This document shows positions 43,739 through 51,294 of a stretch of DNA of 64,000 nt, in pieces. Every line of letters begins with the position of its first letter. Positions within the stretch are counted from its first letter, which is position 1. A program made the position numbers and the translations under genes. The notes below the pieces were generated by a model. That model was not told where the DNA came from. It saw only the letters and a program-made list of their open reading frames with translations, and did no database searches. The DNA comes from JARRKC01 sp037388505 (GTDB lineage Bacteria; Acidobacteriota; UBA6911; RPQK01; JAPXNP01). The stretch covers positions 124,001 to 188,000 of the forward strand of contig JARRKC010000004.1 of NCBI GenBank assembly GCA_037388505.1, read 5' to 3'.

Positions 43739-44083
43739 CTAGCCGTTCTCTTCGTCGCCGGTCTCGAGCTTGCCCTTTTCCTCCTGATAGGCACGCTTAC
43801 CGGCCTCGATGGCCGACGAAATCTGCTCTTTCTGCTTGTTGACGGCGTCGCGGCCCTTGTCGATGGTGGAAGACACTGAGTCACTCAGGTTCTGCCGGGT
43901 GGACGAGACGAATTCCCGTCCGGCCTGGACTCTCTTTGTCACCTCCCCCGCGCCACTGCGATATCGATCTCCCAGAAGCTGGCGTGTCTCCTCTCCCGAC
44001 TTGGGTGCGAAGAGCAAGGCAACCGAGGCTCCCACGAATCCACCGATCAGGAAGTAAAGCAGCTTCTCTCCACCTTTCGCCAT
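43739..44083 (-). CDS. YtxH-like small stress protein
   Basis: Protein of 114 residues with the YtxH signature LYFLIGGFVGASVALLFAPKSGEETRQ: one transmembrane helix (8-25) followed by the APKSGxExR motif and a soluble, amphipathic helix. Homologues are tied to general stress in Bacillus, but the biochemical role is unknown. An AAGGAGA site precedes the ATG. It forms an operon with the DUF948 gene. Confidence 0.8.
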   Translation of the reverse strand: MAKGGEKLLYFLIGGFVGASVALLFAPKSGEETRQLLGDRYRSGAGEVTKRVQAGREFVSSTRQNLSDSVSSTIDKGRDAVNKQKEQISSAIEAGKRAYQEEKGKLETGDEENG

Positions 44084-44162
44084 GCTGACTCTCCTTTAGA
44101 AACGAATAGGAATTACCCCAATGTATCGTTGATGCAAAACAACTTATATCTTTCTGCAAGAG

Positions 44163-44168
44163 TATCAT
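44163..44168 (+). promoter_or_regulatory. Candidate -10 box for thiD
   Basis: TATCAT lies nine bases before the ATG at 44178 in an AT-rich divergent region (44084-44177). There is no ribosome site, so the message would be leaderless or have one to three leader bases. Confidence 0.35.
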
Positions 44169-44177
44169 AAGTCCTCA

Positions 44178-45008
44178 ATGCATAGGAAAGAGTTACCGCC
44201 CCGATTGGGAGGCCGCGTTCCCCGTGCGCTGACGATTGCCGGTAGTGACAGCGGAGGGGGAGCAGGCATTCAGGCGGATCTGAAAACGTTTGCCGCCTTG
44301 GGTGTCCACGGCATGACCGCCATCACTTCGGTGACCGCTCAAAACACGGTGGAGGTGGGAGCAGCCTTCGATCTTCCTCCCGAAATCGTTCGCCTGCAGA
44401 TCGACCTCGTCGCAGACGATATCGGTGTGGATGCAGCCAAGACGGGCATGCTCTCGTCGGCTGAGATCATCGAGACGGTCGCCGAAGCCGTCAGACGCCA
44501 CGCGATCCATGCCCTGGTCGTCGATCCGGTCATGATATCCACAGCCGGGGCGGCGCTGATCGAAGAGGCCGCAGTTCGGACGCTGGTAACCGTTCTGTTT
44601 CCGGAGGCACTGCTGGTCACACCGAATTTGCCCGAAGCCGAGGTCCTGGTCGGTCATTCAGTCCGAGGAAGAGAGGAAATCGAGAGTGCCGCCGCGGCGA
44701 TTCTGCAGATGGGTCCTCGGGCAGTCTTCATCAAGGGAGGACATGACCTGAGGAGTGAAGAGGCGCTGGACTTCTATGCAGACGCTTCCCAGACGGAGTG
44801 GCTCGCCGCACGTCGTGTTCCGACGGCCAACACCCACGGCAGCGGCTGCACCCTTGCCGCGGCCATCACAGCCGAGCTCGCCCGGGGGCGGCCTCTCTTG
44901 CCCGCTTGCCGGGCGGCAAAACGATACGTCACGAACGCGATCGAGCACGCCCTCGAGCTTGGTCGCGGCCCCGGTCCGCTCGGCCATTTCTACCGGTTCT
45001 GGGGGTGA
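44178..45008 (+). CDS. thiD: Hydroxymethylpyrimidine/phosphomethylpyrimidine kinase
   Basis: Ribokinase-family enzyme of 276 residues in thiamine synthesis. IAGSDSGGGAGIQADLKTF near 20-38 is the substrate-side signature, KTGMLSS near 93-99 and PTANTHGSGCTLAAAI near 215-230 the anion hole and catalytic region. No TPP riboswitch is apparent upstream and no other thi gene lies in the window. It ends 11 bases before the convergent nth gene. Confidence 0.92.
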   Translation: MHRKELPPRLGGRVPRALTIAGSDSGGGAGIQADLKTFAALGVHGMTAITSVTAQNTVEVGAAFDLPPEIVRLQIDLVADDIGVDAAKTGMLSSAEIIETVAEAVRRHAIHALVVDPVMISTAGAALIEEAAVRTLVTVLFPEALLVTPNLPEAEVLVGHSVRGREEIESAAAAILQMGPRAVFIKGGHDLRSEEALDFYADASQTEWLAARRVPTANTHGSGCTLAAAITAELARGRPLLPACRAAKRYVTNAIEHALELGRGPGPLGHFYRFWG

Positions 45009-45019
45009 AGTGGGACAGG

Positions 45020-45694
45020 TCAGCTCTTCGCGGCGTCAGGGCCCTGTTCCGCAAAATACGGACACACATCGGGCAGGAAGCACTCCAGGCAGCGTGGCTT
45101 CGGAGCCTTACAGATCGACCGGCCGTGCCGGATGAGCCTGTGCGCAAGGTCGATCCACTGATTCCTCGGAACCGATTGCATGAGTTCCTTCTCGATCTGG
45201 TCGGGGCTCTTGGAGCCGGCCAGACCGAGACGGTTCGACAGCCGCTTCACGTGCGTGTCGACGACGATTCCGTCGGCCACGCCGAACCATGTCCCAAGAA
45301 CCACGTTGGCGGTTTTCCGGGCCACTCCGGGAAGACTCAGAAGGTCCTCCATCGTGTCAGGCACCTCGCCGTTGAATGCATCCTGGATTCGACGAGAGGC
45401 TCCGATCAGACTCCGTGACTTGTTTCGGAAGAACCCCGTACTTCGGATGATCTCCTGCAGTTCAGCGGGATCGGCGTTCGCCATCGCGGCTGCGTTCGGG
45501 TAGACTTTGAAGAGTCCGGGCGTCACCTTGTTCACCCGCTCATCGGTACACTGAGCAGAGAGAATCGTCGCAACCAGCAACTGGAAAGCATTGCTGTGAT
45601 GTAGTGCGCAGGTGGCATCCGGATAATGCTCTGCCAGACGTTCGAGCACTTCGGCGATTCTGCGGGATTCCTTATCGGCTCGCTTGGGTGGCAT
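45020..45694 (-). CDS. nth: Endonuclease III
   Basis: Base-excision repair glycosylase/AP lyase of 224 residues acting on oxidised pyrimidines. The helix-hairpin-helix LPGVARKTANVVL has the catalytic Lys, VDTHVKRLSNRLG the Asp, and the 4Fe-4S ligands C-x6-C-x2-C-x5-C are at the end (CKAPKPRCLECFLPDVC). N-terminal extension of about ten residues. The gene is convergent with thiD. Confidence 0.95.
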   Translation of the reverse strand: MPPKRADKESRRIAEVLERLAEHYPDATCALHHSNAFQLLVATILSAQCTDERVNKVTPGLFKVYPNAAAMANADPAELQEIIRSTGFFRNKSRSLIGASRRIQDAFNGEVPDTMEDLLSLPGVARKTANVVLGTWFGVADGIVVDTHVKRLSNRLGLAGSKSPDQIEKELMQSVPRNQWIDLAHRLIRHGRSICKAPKPRCLECFLPDVCPYFAEQGPDAAKS

Positions 45695-45800
45695 CTCGTC
45701 ATCTTAGCAGAGCCCTTGAACGGGTTCTGCAACCTCGGAACGATCGCGGAATCTTAATATCAGTGTCCGCGCTTGGGTGCGGGCTGGAGGTCCGAGCGGC

Positions 45801-46046
45801 ATGAGAATATCCAGGTTCTTGCTCGTTGCAGCGCTGGCCGGTTTCTTTCTCATCCTGTTCATGGGTGTGACGCAGGTTCAGGCAACGCTGAAGTACAAGA
45901 AGGAAACCGGGAAGAAGTGCACCTTCTGTCATGTCAGCATCCCCGAAAAGGGAGACGAGGATCCCAAGCTGACGAAGGACGGAAAGGAATTCAAAGACAA
46001 CGGCTACCAGCTGACCGAAGAGCAGAAGAAGAAACCGGACGAATAG
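45801..46046 (+). CDS. Small exported protein with one CxxCH motif
   Basis: Protein of 81 residues. Signal or anchor at 1-28 (MRISRFLLVAALAGFFLILF), then one c-type heme motif CTFCH near residue 41-45, then a Lys/Glu-rich stretch (KGDEDPKLTKDGKEFKDNGY). It is probably a mini monoheme cytochrome c or a heme-binding tag protein; a second axial ligand is not obvious. GGAGG ten bases before the ATG at 45801 sets the start. Confidence 0.7.
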   Translation: MRISRFLLVAALAGFFLILFMGVTQVQATLKYKKETGKKCTFCHVSIPEKGDEDPKLTKDGKEFKDNGYQLTEEQKKKPDE

Positions 46047-46049
46047 AGC

Positions 46050-46131
46050 AGGATTTGAGATTTGCGATTTAGGATTTTGGATTTCGGGATTGGAGTCGTC
46101 GCACGCTCCCAAATCGAAAACCGAAAATTCT
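46050..46131 (+). repeat. AT-rich inverted GATTT repeat
   Basis: Between convergent genes: GGATTTGAGATTTGCGATTT and on (46053-46092) on one side, CCCAAATCGAAAACCGAAAA on the other (46109-46128). Despite the different base content, it has the same plan as the other elements: short tandem units in two inverted arms. Probably a two-way terminator. Confidence 0.45.
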
Positions 46132-47868
46132 TCAGAGTTCTTTGGCGCTGGGAACGGAGACCGGGCGAGCGGGCCGCCGCTGCCGGGATGAGCGTCGGTC
46201 CCTGAGGGCGATGGCGATCCCGGCCAGGGCGATTCCAAGCAGGAACCCGATCAGACCGGGAATGTACGGAGAGCCGCTCAACAGTGACATCCATCCAGCG
46301 CCTCTGACCTGGAATTGGTAGTCTCCCAACGGCACGGACTGACCATCCTTGTCGAGAATCCGGAGATCCAGGACCAGTCTGTCATTGTCGGAAGGGCTTC
46401 CGCGAAAGGACCACTGCCAGTCCGATTCCTCTCGGGGTGCAATCACCTGAACCGCCTCTCCCGAACTCAAAACCGGCTGCAACGATCCTGACCACGATCG
46501 CCAGGTCGGCTGTATCTTCAGTCCGCTTCCGAGCGCTTCATAGAGGGTCCTTTCCTCATCGGTGAACTGGACCGTATTGGGGGATGCGGTTCGGACGACG
46601 AGTCGGGCGATGCCTTCGGGATCCTTGGGTGGCTGGACCTCGAGACTGCCGATAAGCTGGCTCAGCAAGTAGATGTCCGCGCGTTCGACGCCGTCTTCGG
46701 TCTGCCCCCCCTGCGGCCTCCGCAGACTGAGGCCTTCTCCCAGCCGGCCCGCACGTTCCAGCGCTTCTTTGTCCTCTTTGGTTCGAAGGTAGGTCGCCTC
46801 GAGACTCTCGCGGTTGGAGGTCACGGCTCGCAGGTTGCCTTCGAGTTTGGCTGACTTCTTCTGAGCGTCACCGAGTTGCCGGGTCAACTTTGCCCGTTCC
46901 TGCGTCAACTCGCTGACCTTGGCGTTGAGTTCGTTGACCTGACCGGAGAGGCGAGTGCGATCACGGCTCAGCTCATCGATATTTTGAGTGAGATTGTCGA
47001 CCTGCTGATCCAACTTGGAGTTCGAACCCATCTGGACGTCGAGCTTTCGCGCAATGGCATCGACCTGCTCTTTGAATTTCCGGTTCTCGCCGTTGAGACT
47101 CGTAACCTGACCCTGCAGCCGATCACGTTCCGCTTCGACCTCGTCATACCTTCGCTGGAGATCAGCCGTATTCTGGTGAACGGTCGACAGAGTGGTCTTG
47201 GCTTCCCGCGCCAGTCCCTCCGCGGTCTGGCGCCGATTCTGCTCCTCTTTCAAGTCTTGCTCGGTCTGAGCCAGCTTCGTCCGCAGATCCTGGGCTTCCT
47301 TCTTCAACTGAGCCATCTCGGGAATGGCCGACAGGATGGTCTGCTCGACGAATTTCGTCGAGGTGCCGGTGGTGTCCGCAAACTGGTTCACAACTCGCCC
47401 ATACTGATCCTTGACGAAATCGGCTTTGGCCTTGTCCAGGTCGTTGTAGGTCAGACCTTCGGTGAAGGTTTCGGCCAGAGCGCGGTCGAAGGCGGGACGC
47501 TCGGGGAACGTGTACGAGACGGACTGGCCGAAGTCGAAGTCGATAGCGGCGCGGCGCGCCAGATCGATGGAGGCCACCTTGAACTCCGCCTCGGAGTCCT
47601 TGAAATCGACCTCGAGGATGCGGACCTGCTCGCCCACTCTGAAGGTCAACGTGTTTCCGAGATTGCTCGTGTCCGGGACGATCACCTGGCCACGCAGATG
47701 GAAAGTCTGACGCTCGCCGCGCACGGGCTGCTTCAAAAACAGCGCCTTGTTCTCGAACTGCTGTTTGTACTCGTTTTCGACTTCCTTGCTGACGCCGGCC
47801 AGCAGGAGGGAAATGCTCATACCGAAAACGAGAATCGCCGACCCGGGCCAGCCTCTCATGATTCTCAT
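46132..47868 (-). CDS. Exported coiled-coil protein with C-terminal membrane anchor
   Basis: Protein of 578 residues. Signal or anchor at about 8-25; a globular region (30-160) with LRGQVIVPDTSNLGNTLTF; a long coiled coil (about 170-370, e.g. DLRTKLAQTEQDLKEEQNRR, VDNLTQNIDELSRDRTRLSG); a second globular region (390-530) and a final transmembrane helix (PYIPGLIGFLLGIALAGIAI) before a basic tail. The layout suggests an envelope-spanning or tethering protein. No family recognised. The ATG at 47868 is chosen for its GGAG site eight bases upstream; the frame stays open into the repeat block. Confidence 0.7.
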   Translation of the reverse strand: MRIMRGWPGSAILVFGMSISLLLAGVSKEVENEYKQQFENKALFLKQPVRGERQTFHLRGQVIVPDTSNLGNTLTFRVGEQVRILEVDFKDSEAEFKVASIDLARRAAIDFDFGQSVSYTFPERPAFDRALAETFTEGLTYNDLDKAKADFVKDQYGRVVNQFADTTGTSTKFVEQTILSAIPEMAQLKKEAQDLRTKLAQTEQDLKEEQNRRQTAEGLAREAKTTLSTVHQNTADLQRRYDEVEAERDRLQGQVTSLNGENRKFKEQVDAIARKLDVQMGSNSKLDQQVDNLTQNIDELSRDRTRLSGQVNELNAKVSELTQERAKLTRQLGDAQKKSAKLEGNLRAVTSNRESLEATYLRTKEDKEALERAGRLGEGLSLRRPQGGQTEDGVERADIYLLSQLIGSLEVQPPKDPEGIARLVVRTASPNTVQFTDEERTLYEALGSGLKIQPTWRSWSGSLQPVLSSGEAVQVIAPREESDWQWSFRGSPSDNDRLVLDLRILDKDGQSVPLGDYQFQVRGAGWMSLLSGSPYIPGLIGFLLGIALAGIAIALRDRRSSRQRRPARPVSVPSAKEL

Positions 47869-47934
47869 CGATCCGTCTCCTCGGGCGCTCTCACGGATTT
47901 TAGCATACGCCCCCGGGGAGCGCCGGGGACGGAG

Positions 47935-48245
47935 AACGCGAGAACCGGAGGACGGGAGGACGGGAGAACGCGAGCGGGAGAGCCGGGGAAACAGGGGCGT
48001 GGAAGCCTGGCCGTGGGGGAACTTCAAACCGGGGAGCTACGGTCTTGGGTTGCCCGCCCTTCAGTGCCGGCCATGCAGTTCTCCCCGTTCCGTTTGGCCC
48101 GCCAGGTCGGACCGGTCCGGCGAGTCCGACGCATCCGAAATGTCGGGGCGATGCAAAGACATCGCCGCCCCTCCTCCCGTCCTCCGGTTCTCCCGTCCTC
48201 CCGTTCTCCCGTTCTCCCGTTCTCCCGTTCTCCGGTATTCTGTAT
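47935..48245 (+). repeat. Composite inverted-repeat element upstream of queE
   Basis: A purine-rich block (GAGAACCGGAGGACGGGAGG, about 47937-47985), a middle of about 180 bases with GGTCGGACCGGTCCGGCGAG, then a pyrimidine-rich block (CTCCGGTTCTCCCGTCCTCC and on, 48165-48235). The two blocks are inverted relative to each other and could pair over tens of bases. The element ends right at the queE start region, whose candidate -10 box TATTCT (48236-48241) lies at its edge. Confidence 0.6.
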
Positions 48246-48250
48246 TCCTC

Positions 48251-48901
48251 ATGTCTGGCGACACACTTTCCATCAACGAGATCTTCTTCAGCATCCAAGG
48301 TGAATCCACCCGAATCGGGGAACCCTGTGTCTTCATCCGGCTGGCCGGCTGCGATCTTCGCTGCCGATGGTGCGATACCGAGTACGCGTTCACCGAAGGA
48401 CGCCGGCTCGCCATCGAGAAGATCATCGAAGACGTACGGGTGTTCCCAACCCATCTGGTGGAGATCACGGGCGGCGAGCCGCTGCTCCAGAGCGGAGTGC
48501 ATGAGCTGATCCATCGCCTGCTGAGCCTCGGAAAGACGGTGCTGATCGAGACCGGTGGTCATCGCGACATTCGTCAGGTCGACCCGGCCGCAATCCTGGT
48601 CTATGACATCAAATGCCCGGACAGTGGGATGAGCGAGCACAACCGCTGGGAAAACCTCGATCATCTCCGGGTTCACGATGAGATCAAATTCGTGATCGCA
48701 TCACGGCAGGACTATGAGTGGGCGCGCCAGGTCGTGCGGGACAAGGACCTTGCGTCCGTACATCCCGTTCTCTTCTCCCCAGTCTGGGACTCTCTTCGGC
48801 CGCGTGACTTGGCCGAATGGATCCTCGAGGACGGGCTTCCGGTGCGCCTGCAGGTCCAGCTTCACAAGATCCTCTGGGGGCCGGATGCGAGGGGAATCTA
48901 G
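48251..48901 (+). CDS. queE: 7-carboxy-7-deazaguanine synthase
   Basis: Radical SAM enzyme of 216 residues in queuosine precursor synthesis, converting 6-carboxytetrahydropterin to CDG. The 4Fe-4S motif is CDLRCRWC (CxxxCxxC), as usual for QueE; EIFFSIQGESTRIGEPCVF at the N-terminus and EITGGEPLLQ near 75 are family marks. No queC, queD or queF is adjacent. The gene is bracketed by two composite repeat elements, and no ribosome site is visible. Confidence 0.92.
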   Translation: MSGDTLSINEIFFSIQGESTRIGEPCVFIRLAGCDLRCRWCDTEYAFTEGRRLAIEKIIEDVRVFPTHLVEITGGEPLLQSGVHELIHRLLSLGKTVLIETGGHRDIRQVDPAAILVYDIKCPDSGMSEHNRWENLDHLRVHDEIKFVIASRQDYEWARQVVRDKDLASVHPVLFSPVWDSLRPRDLAEWILEDGLPVRLQVQLHKILWGPDARGI

Positions 48902-49019
48902 GAGAAAGTGCCAAGGGCAAGGTGCGAAGGGCGAGCTCCGGAACCAAAGTGTGGGAGCGTCTCGGTCTGAGACCGTGACGCCATGAGCATCGTTCAGCAT
49001 GGCCTCCGAACACCTGGGC

Positions 49020-49355
49020 GGTGAGAACGGAGGACGGGAGAACCAGAGAACGGGAGGACCAGAGGACGGGAGAACGGGGCAGGAGGGAGTCCGCTCGGCT
49101 CGCCGGGCCCGATCGCTCCAGTTCGCCCGCTTCGCGGTCGCTTCCACCTCTTCGGCTTGGTCCGCTTCGTCCACTGGGTTCGATCGGCCAATCAGACAAA
49201 TCGGACAGATCAGAAATGCCGCAGGAGGCCATCCAGCTCCCGTTCTCTGGTCCTCCCGTTCTCCCGTCCTCCCGTCCTCTGGTCCTCCCGTTCTCTGGTC
49301 CTCCCGTTCTCCGGTTCTCCGGTTCTCCGGTTCTCCCGTCCTCCGGTTCTCCGTC
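49020..49355 (+). repeat. Composite inverted-repeat element downstream of queE
   Basis: Purine block (GAGAACGGAGGACGGGAGAA, 49022-49085), a middle of about 150 bases with CGGACAGATCAG-type segments (49195-49220), and a pyrimidine block (CCTCCCGTTCTCCCGTCCTC, 49237-49350). It has the same order and orientation of parts as the element at 47935-48245. Its last bases reach the end of oppC. The remaining 48902-49019 holds no gene I can support. Confidence 0.6.
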
Positions 49356-49357
49356 CC

Positions 49358-50377
49358 CTACCACCACTGGCCTCTGGCCTTTCCCAGCACCTTGAGCTGA
49401 TCCGCGAGGAAATTGAGGGACAACACCAGACCAAAGACCACGCCGGCCGGAATGAGCTTCCATGAGTGCACGAGTACAGCGTCCAGCGTGGCCGAATCAT
49501 GAAGGAGCGTGCCCAGACTGGCGTTCGGCTCCTGGACCCCCACGCCGAGAAAGGAGAGGGTGATCTCCGCAACAACGAACATCGGGAAAAGGAAGCTTCC
49601 CTGTACGATCAATGCATTGGCGGTCAGCGGGAGGACATGGCGCCATAGGATTCGGCTGCGCGAGGCCCCGATCCCACGGGCCGCCAGGACGTGGGGTTGG
49701 TTTCGAATCGACAGGACCTGTCCCCGGACGACCCGCGCCACCGCCGCCCAGCCCAGCAGGACAAAGACCAACACGATCATCGCCAGGGTCCCGTTCGACG
49801 AAAGGCGGATCGGCAGCAGGGCGCGTACACCCAACACGAGGAAGAGTCCGGGAAGCGACAGAAAGAGATCACAGACGCGCATGATCACACGATCGGTCCA
49901 CCCACCTGCGTATCCGGACAGGGCCCCGACCAGAACCCCGCATCCAAGTGTCAGAAGGATCGCCAGCAAGGCCGCCAGGAGAGAAAACCGTGTCGCAAAC
50001 AGCAGACGGCTGAACAGGTCGCGACCCAGCGAGTCGGACCCGAGAAGAAACAGAGGACCTGCCGAATCGGGAAGTCCAAACAGATGGGTGCGAAGCCGGA
50101 GTCCCAGCACCCGATAGGAACTTCCCGTCGGAAACCACCGTGGACGCTGCAACACCGTCAGATCGTGCCCCGGGGTCGAACTCCAGGGCCCGAGAACGAA
50201 GGGCCCGAGGCGCCCCTGATCGAAGTCGATCCAGACCCACCGGCAGGGAGGAGCGTTGGCAAAGTCACGAAACTGACGATCGGGAGTATAGGGCGCAACG
50301 AAGGGTACGCTCAATTCGAATGCGACCACGAGGGCGAGAAGACCCAGCAACAGACGAATTGTCCCGCTTGAATTCAT
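49358..50377 (-). CDS. oppC: Oligopeptide ABC transporter permease OppC-like
   Basis: Inner-membrane permease subunit of 339 residues, six helices. An N-terminal helix (LLLGLLALVVAFELSVPFVA) precedes an extra loop of about 80 residues, larger than usual. Then FLLGSDSLGRDLFSRLLFAT (family motif) and the EAA loop ARGIGASRSRILWRHVLPLT near 240-259. The ATG at 50377 overlaps the oppB stop (ATGA), so translation is coupled. Confidence 0.88.
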   Translation of the reverse strand: MNSSGTIRLLLGLLALVVAFELSVPFVAPYTPDRQFRDFANAPPCRWVWIDFDQGRLGPFVLGPWSSTPGHDLTVLQRPRWFPTGSSYRVLGLRLRTHLFGLPDSAGPLFLLGSDSLGRDLFSRLLFATRFSLLAALLAILLTLGCGVLVGALSGYAGGWTDRVIMRVCDLFLSLPGLFLVLGVRALLPIRLSSNGTLAMIVLVFVLLGWAAVARVVRGQVLSIRNQPHVLAARGIGASRSRILWRHVLPLTANALIVQGSFLFPMFVVAEITLSFLGVGVQEPNASLGTLLHDSATLDAVLVHSWKLIPAGVVFGLVLSLNFLADQLKVLGKARGQWW

Positions 50378-51294
50378 CCACGCACCCTGGGGTCGTTGAG
50401 GGCCAAGAGAACGTCGGCCAGAAAGTTTGCCAGGACCACGAACCCCGCAGCGACCAGGACCGCGCCCAAGGCCACATACAGGTCGCGGGTGAGGATCGAG
50501 TCCACGGTGAGCGCACCGAGCCCCGGCCAGGAGAAGACCTCCTCGACGACGACAGCCCCGGAAAGCAGGCCTCCCAGTGTCAACCCCGCCAGAGAAATGA
50601 CTGGATTCGCCGCGTTCCTGATGACATGGAGAAGTACCCTCCATCGGGGCAGACCTTTCGCCACTGCTGCAGCGATGAACGGCTGAGCGAGCACGTTGAC
50701 CATCTCGAGCCGCAGCGTTCGGGCGAACAGAGCGCCAGCTGGAATCGCCAGCGTCACGGCAGGCAAAAGGACACCGGCGGGGCCTGGGCCCGAAAACAAC
50801 GACCATCCCCGTCCAAGGGCGACCCAAAGCAAGATCAGCGCGGAGAGAACGGTCGGAATCGACATCCCCACGAGCGAAAGGAGGAGAACGGCCCGATCGG
50901 GCCAACGGCCCAGTCGCAGAGCTCCGATTGCCGCCACGGGGACCGACCAGGCAAGACTCAGCAGCAGAGCCGCCAGGGTCAAATACACGGTCCGGCCCAA
51001 CCGTTCGGCGATGACATCGAAGGCGGGACGGTGCTGGGCAAAGGAATAACCCAGGTTTCCCTGCAGGGCCTGGGCCACCCAGAGACCGTACTGAACCGGA
51101 AGCGAACGGTTCAGACCGAAGTCGGAGCGAAGCTCGTCGATTGTCGACGTCGAAACCGACGGATTCATTTCCATTTCGCTGAGGTAATCGCCCGGAATCA
51201 TTCTGAAGAGGGCAAACACCAGGAGAGACAGCAGCAACAGCGTCGGAATCGTCTCGAAGGCCCGCCGGACGGCAAAACGAACGAAGGAGCTCAC
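50374..51294 (-). CDS. oppB: Oligopeptide ABC transporter permease OppB-like
   Basis: Inner-membrane permease subunit of 306 residues, six helices. N-terminus VSSFVRFAVRRAFETIPTLL, FRMIPGDYLSEMEMNPSVS (the PGD motif), and an EAA loop near 210-225 (AAAVAKGLPRWRVLLHVIRN). The GTG at 51294 overlaps the oppA stop (GTGA). No ATPase subunits (OppD/OppF) lie in this operon; they must be elsewhere. Confidence 0.87.
   Translation of the reverse strand: MSSFVRFAVRRAFETIPTLLLLSLLVFALFRMIPGDYLSEMEMNPSVSTSTIDELRSDFGLNRSLPVQYGLWVAQALQGNLGYSFAQHRPAFDVIAERLGRTVYLTLAALLLSLAWSVPVAAIGALRLGRWPDRAVLLLSLVGMSIPTVLSALILLWVALGRGWSLFSGPGPAGVLLPAVTLAIPAGALFARTLRLEMVNVLAQPFIAAAVAKGLPRWRVLLHVIRNAANPVISLAGLTLGGLLSGAVVVEEVFSWPGLGALTVDSILTRDLYVALGAVLVAAGFVVLANFLADVLLALNDPRVRG

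Noticed and set aside
44084..44177. TPP riboswitch before thiD
   Set aside because: No CTGAGA or other core element; the region is AT-rich and short.
46132..48027. Extension of the coiled-coil protein to 48027
   Set aside because: The added residues (PVLPSSGSRVLRPRRS...) come from the repeat block. A signal peptide with ribosome site starts at 47868.
49237..49350. CRISPR array or coding Pro/Ser repeat
   Set aside because: A simple pyrimidine-rich tandem with no spacers; frames through it differ in each copy.
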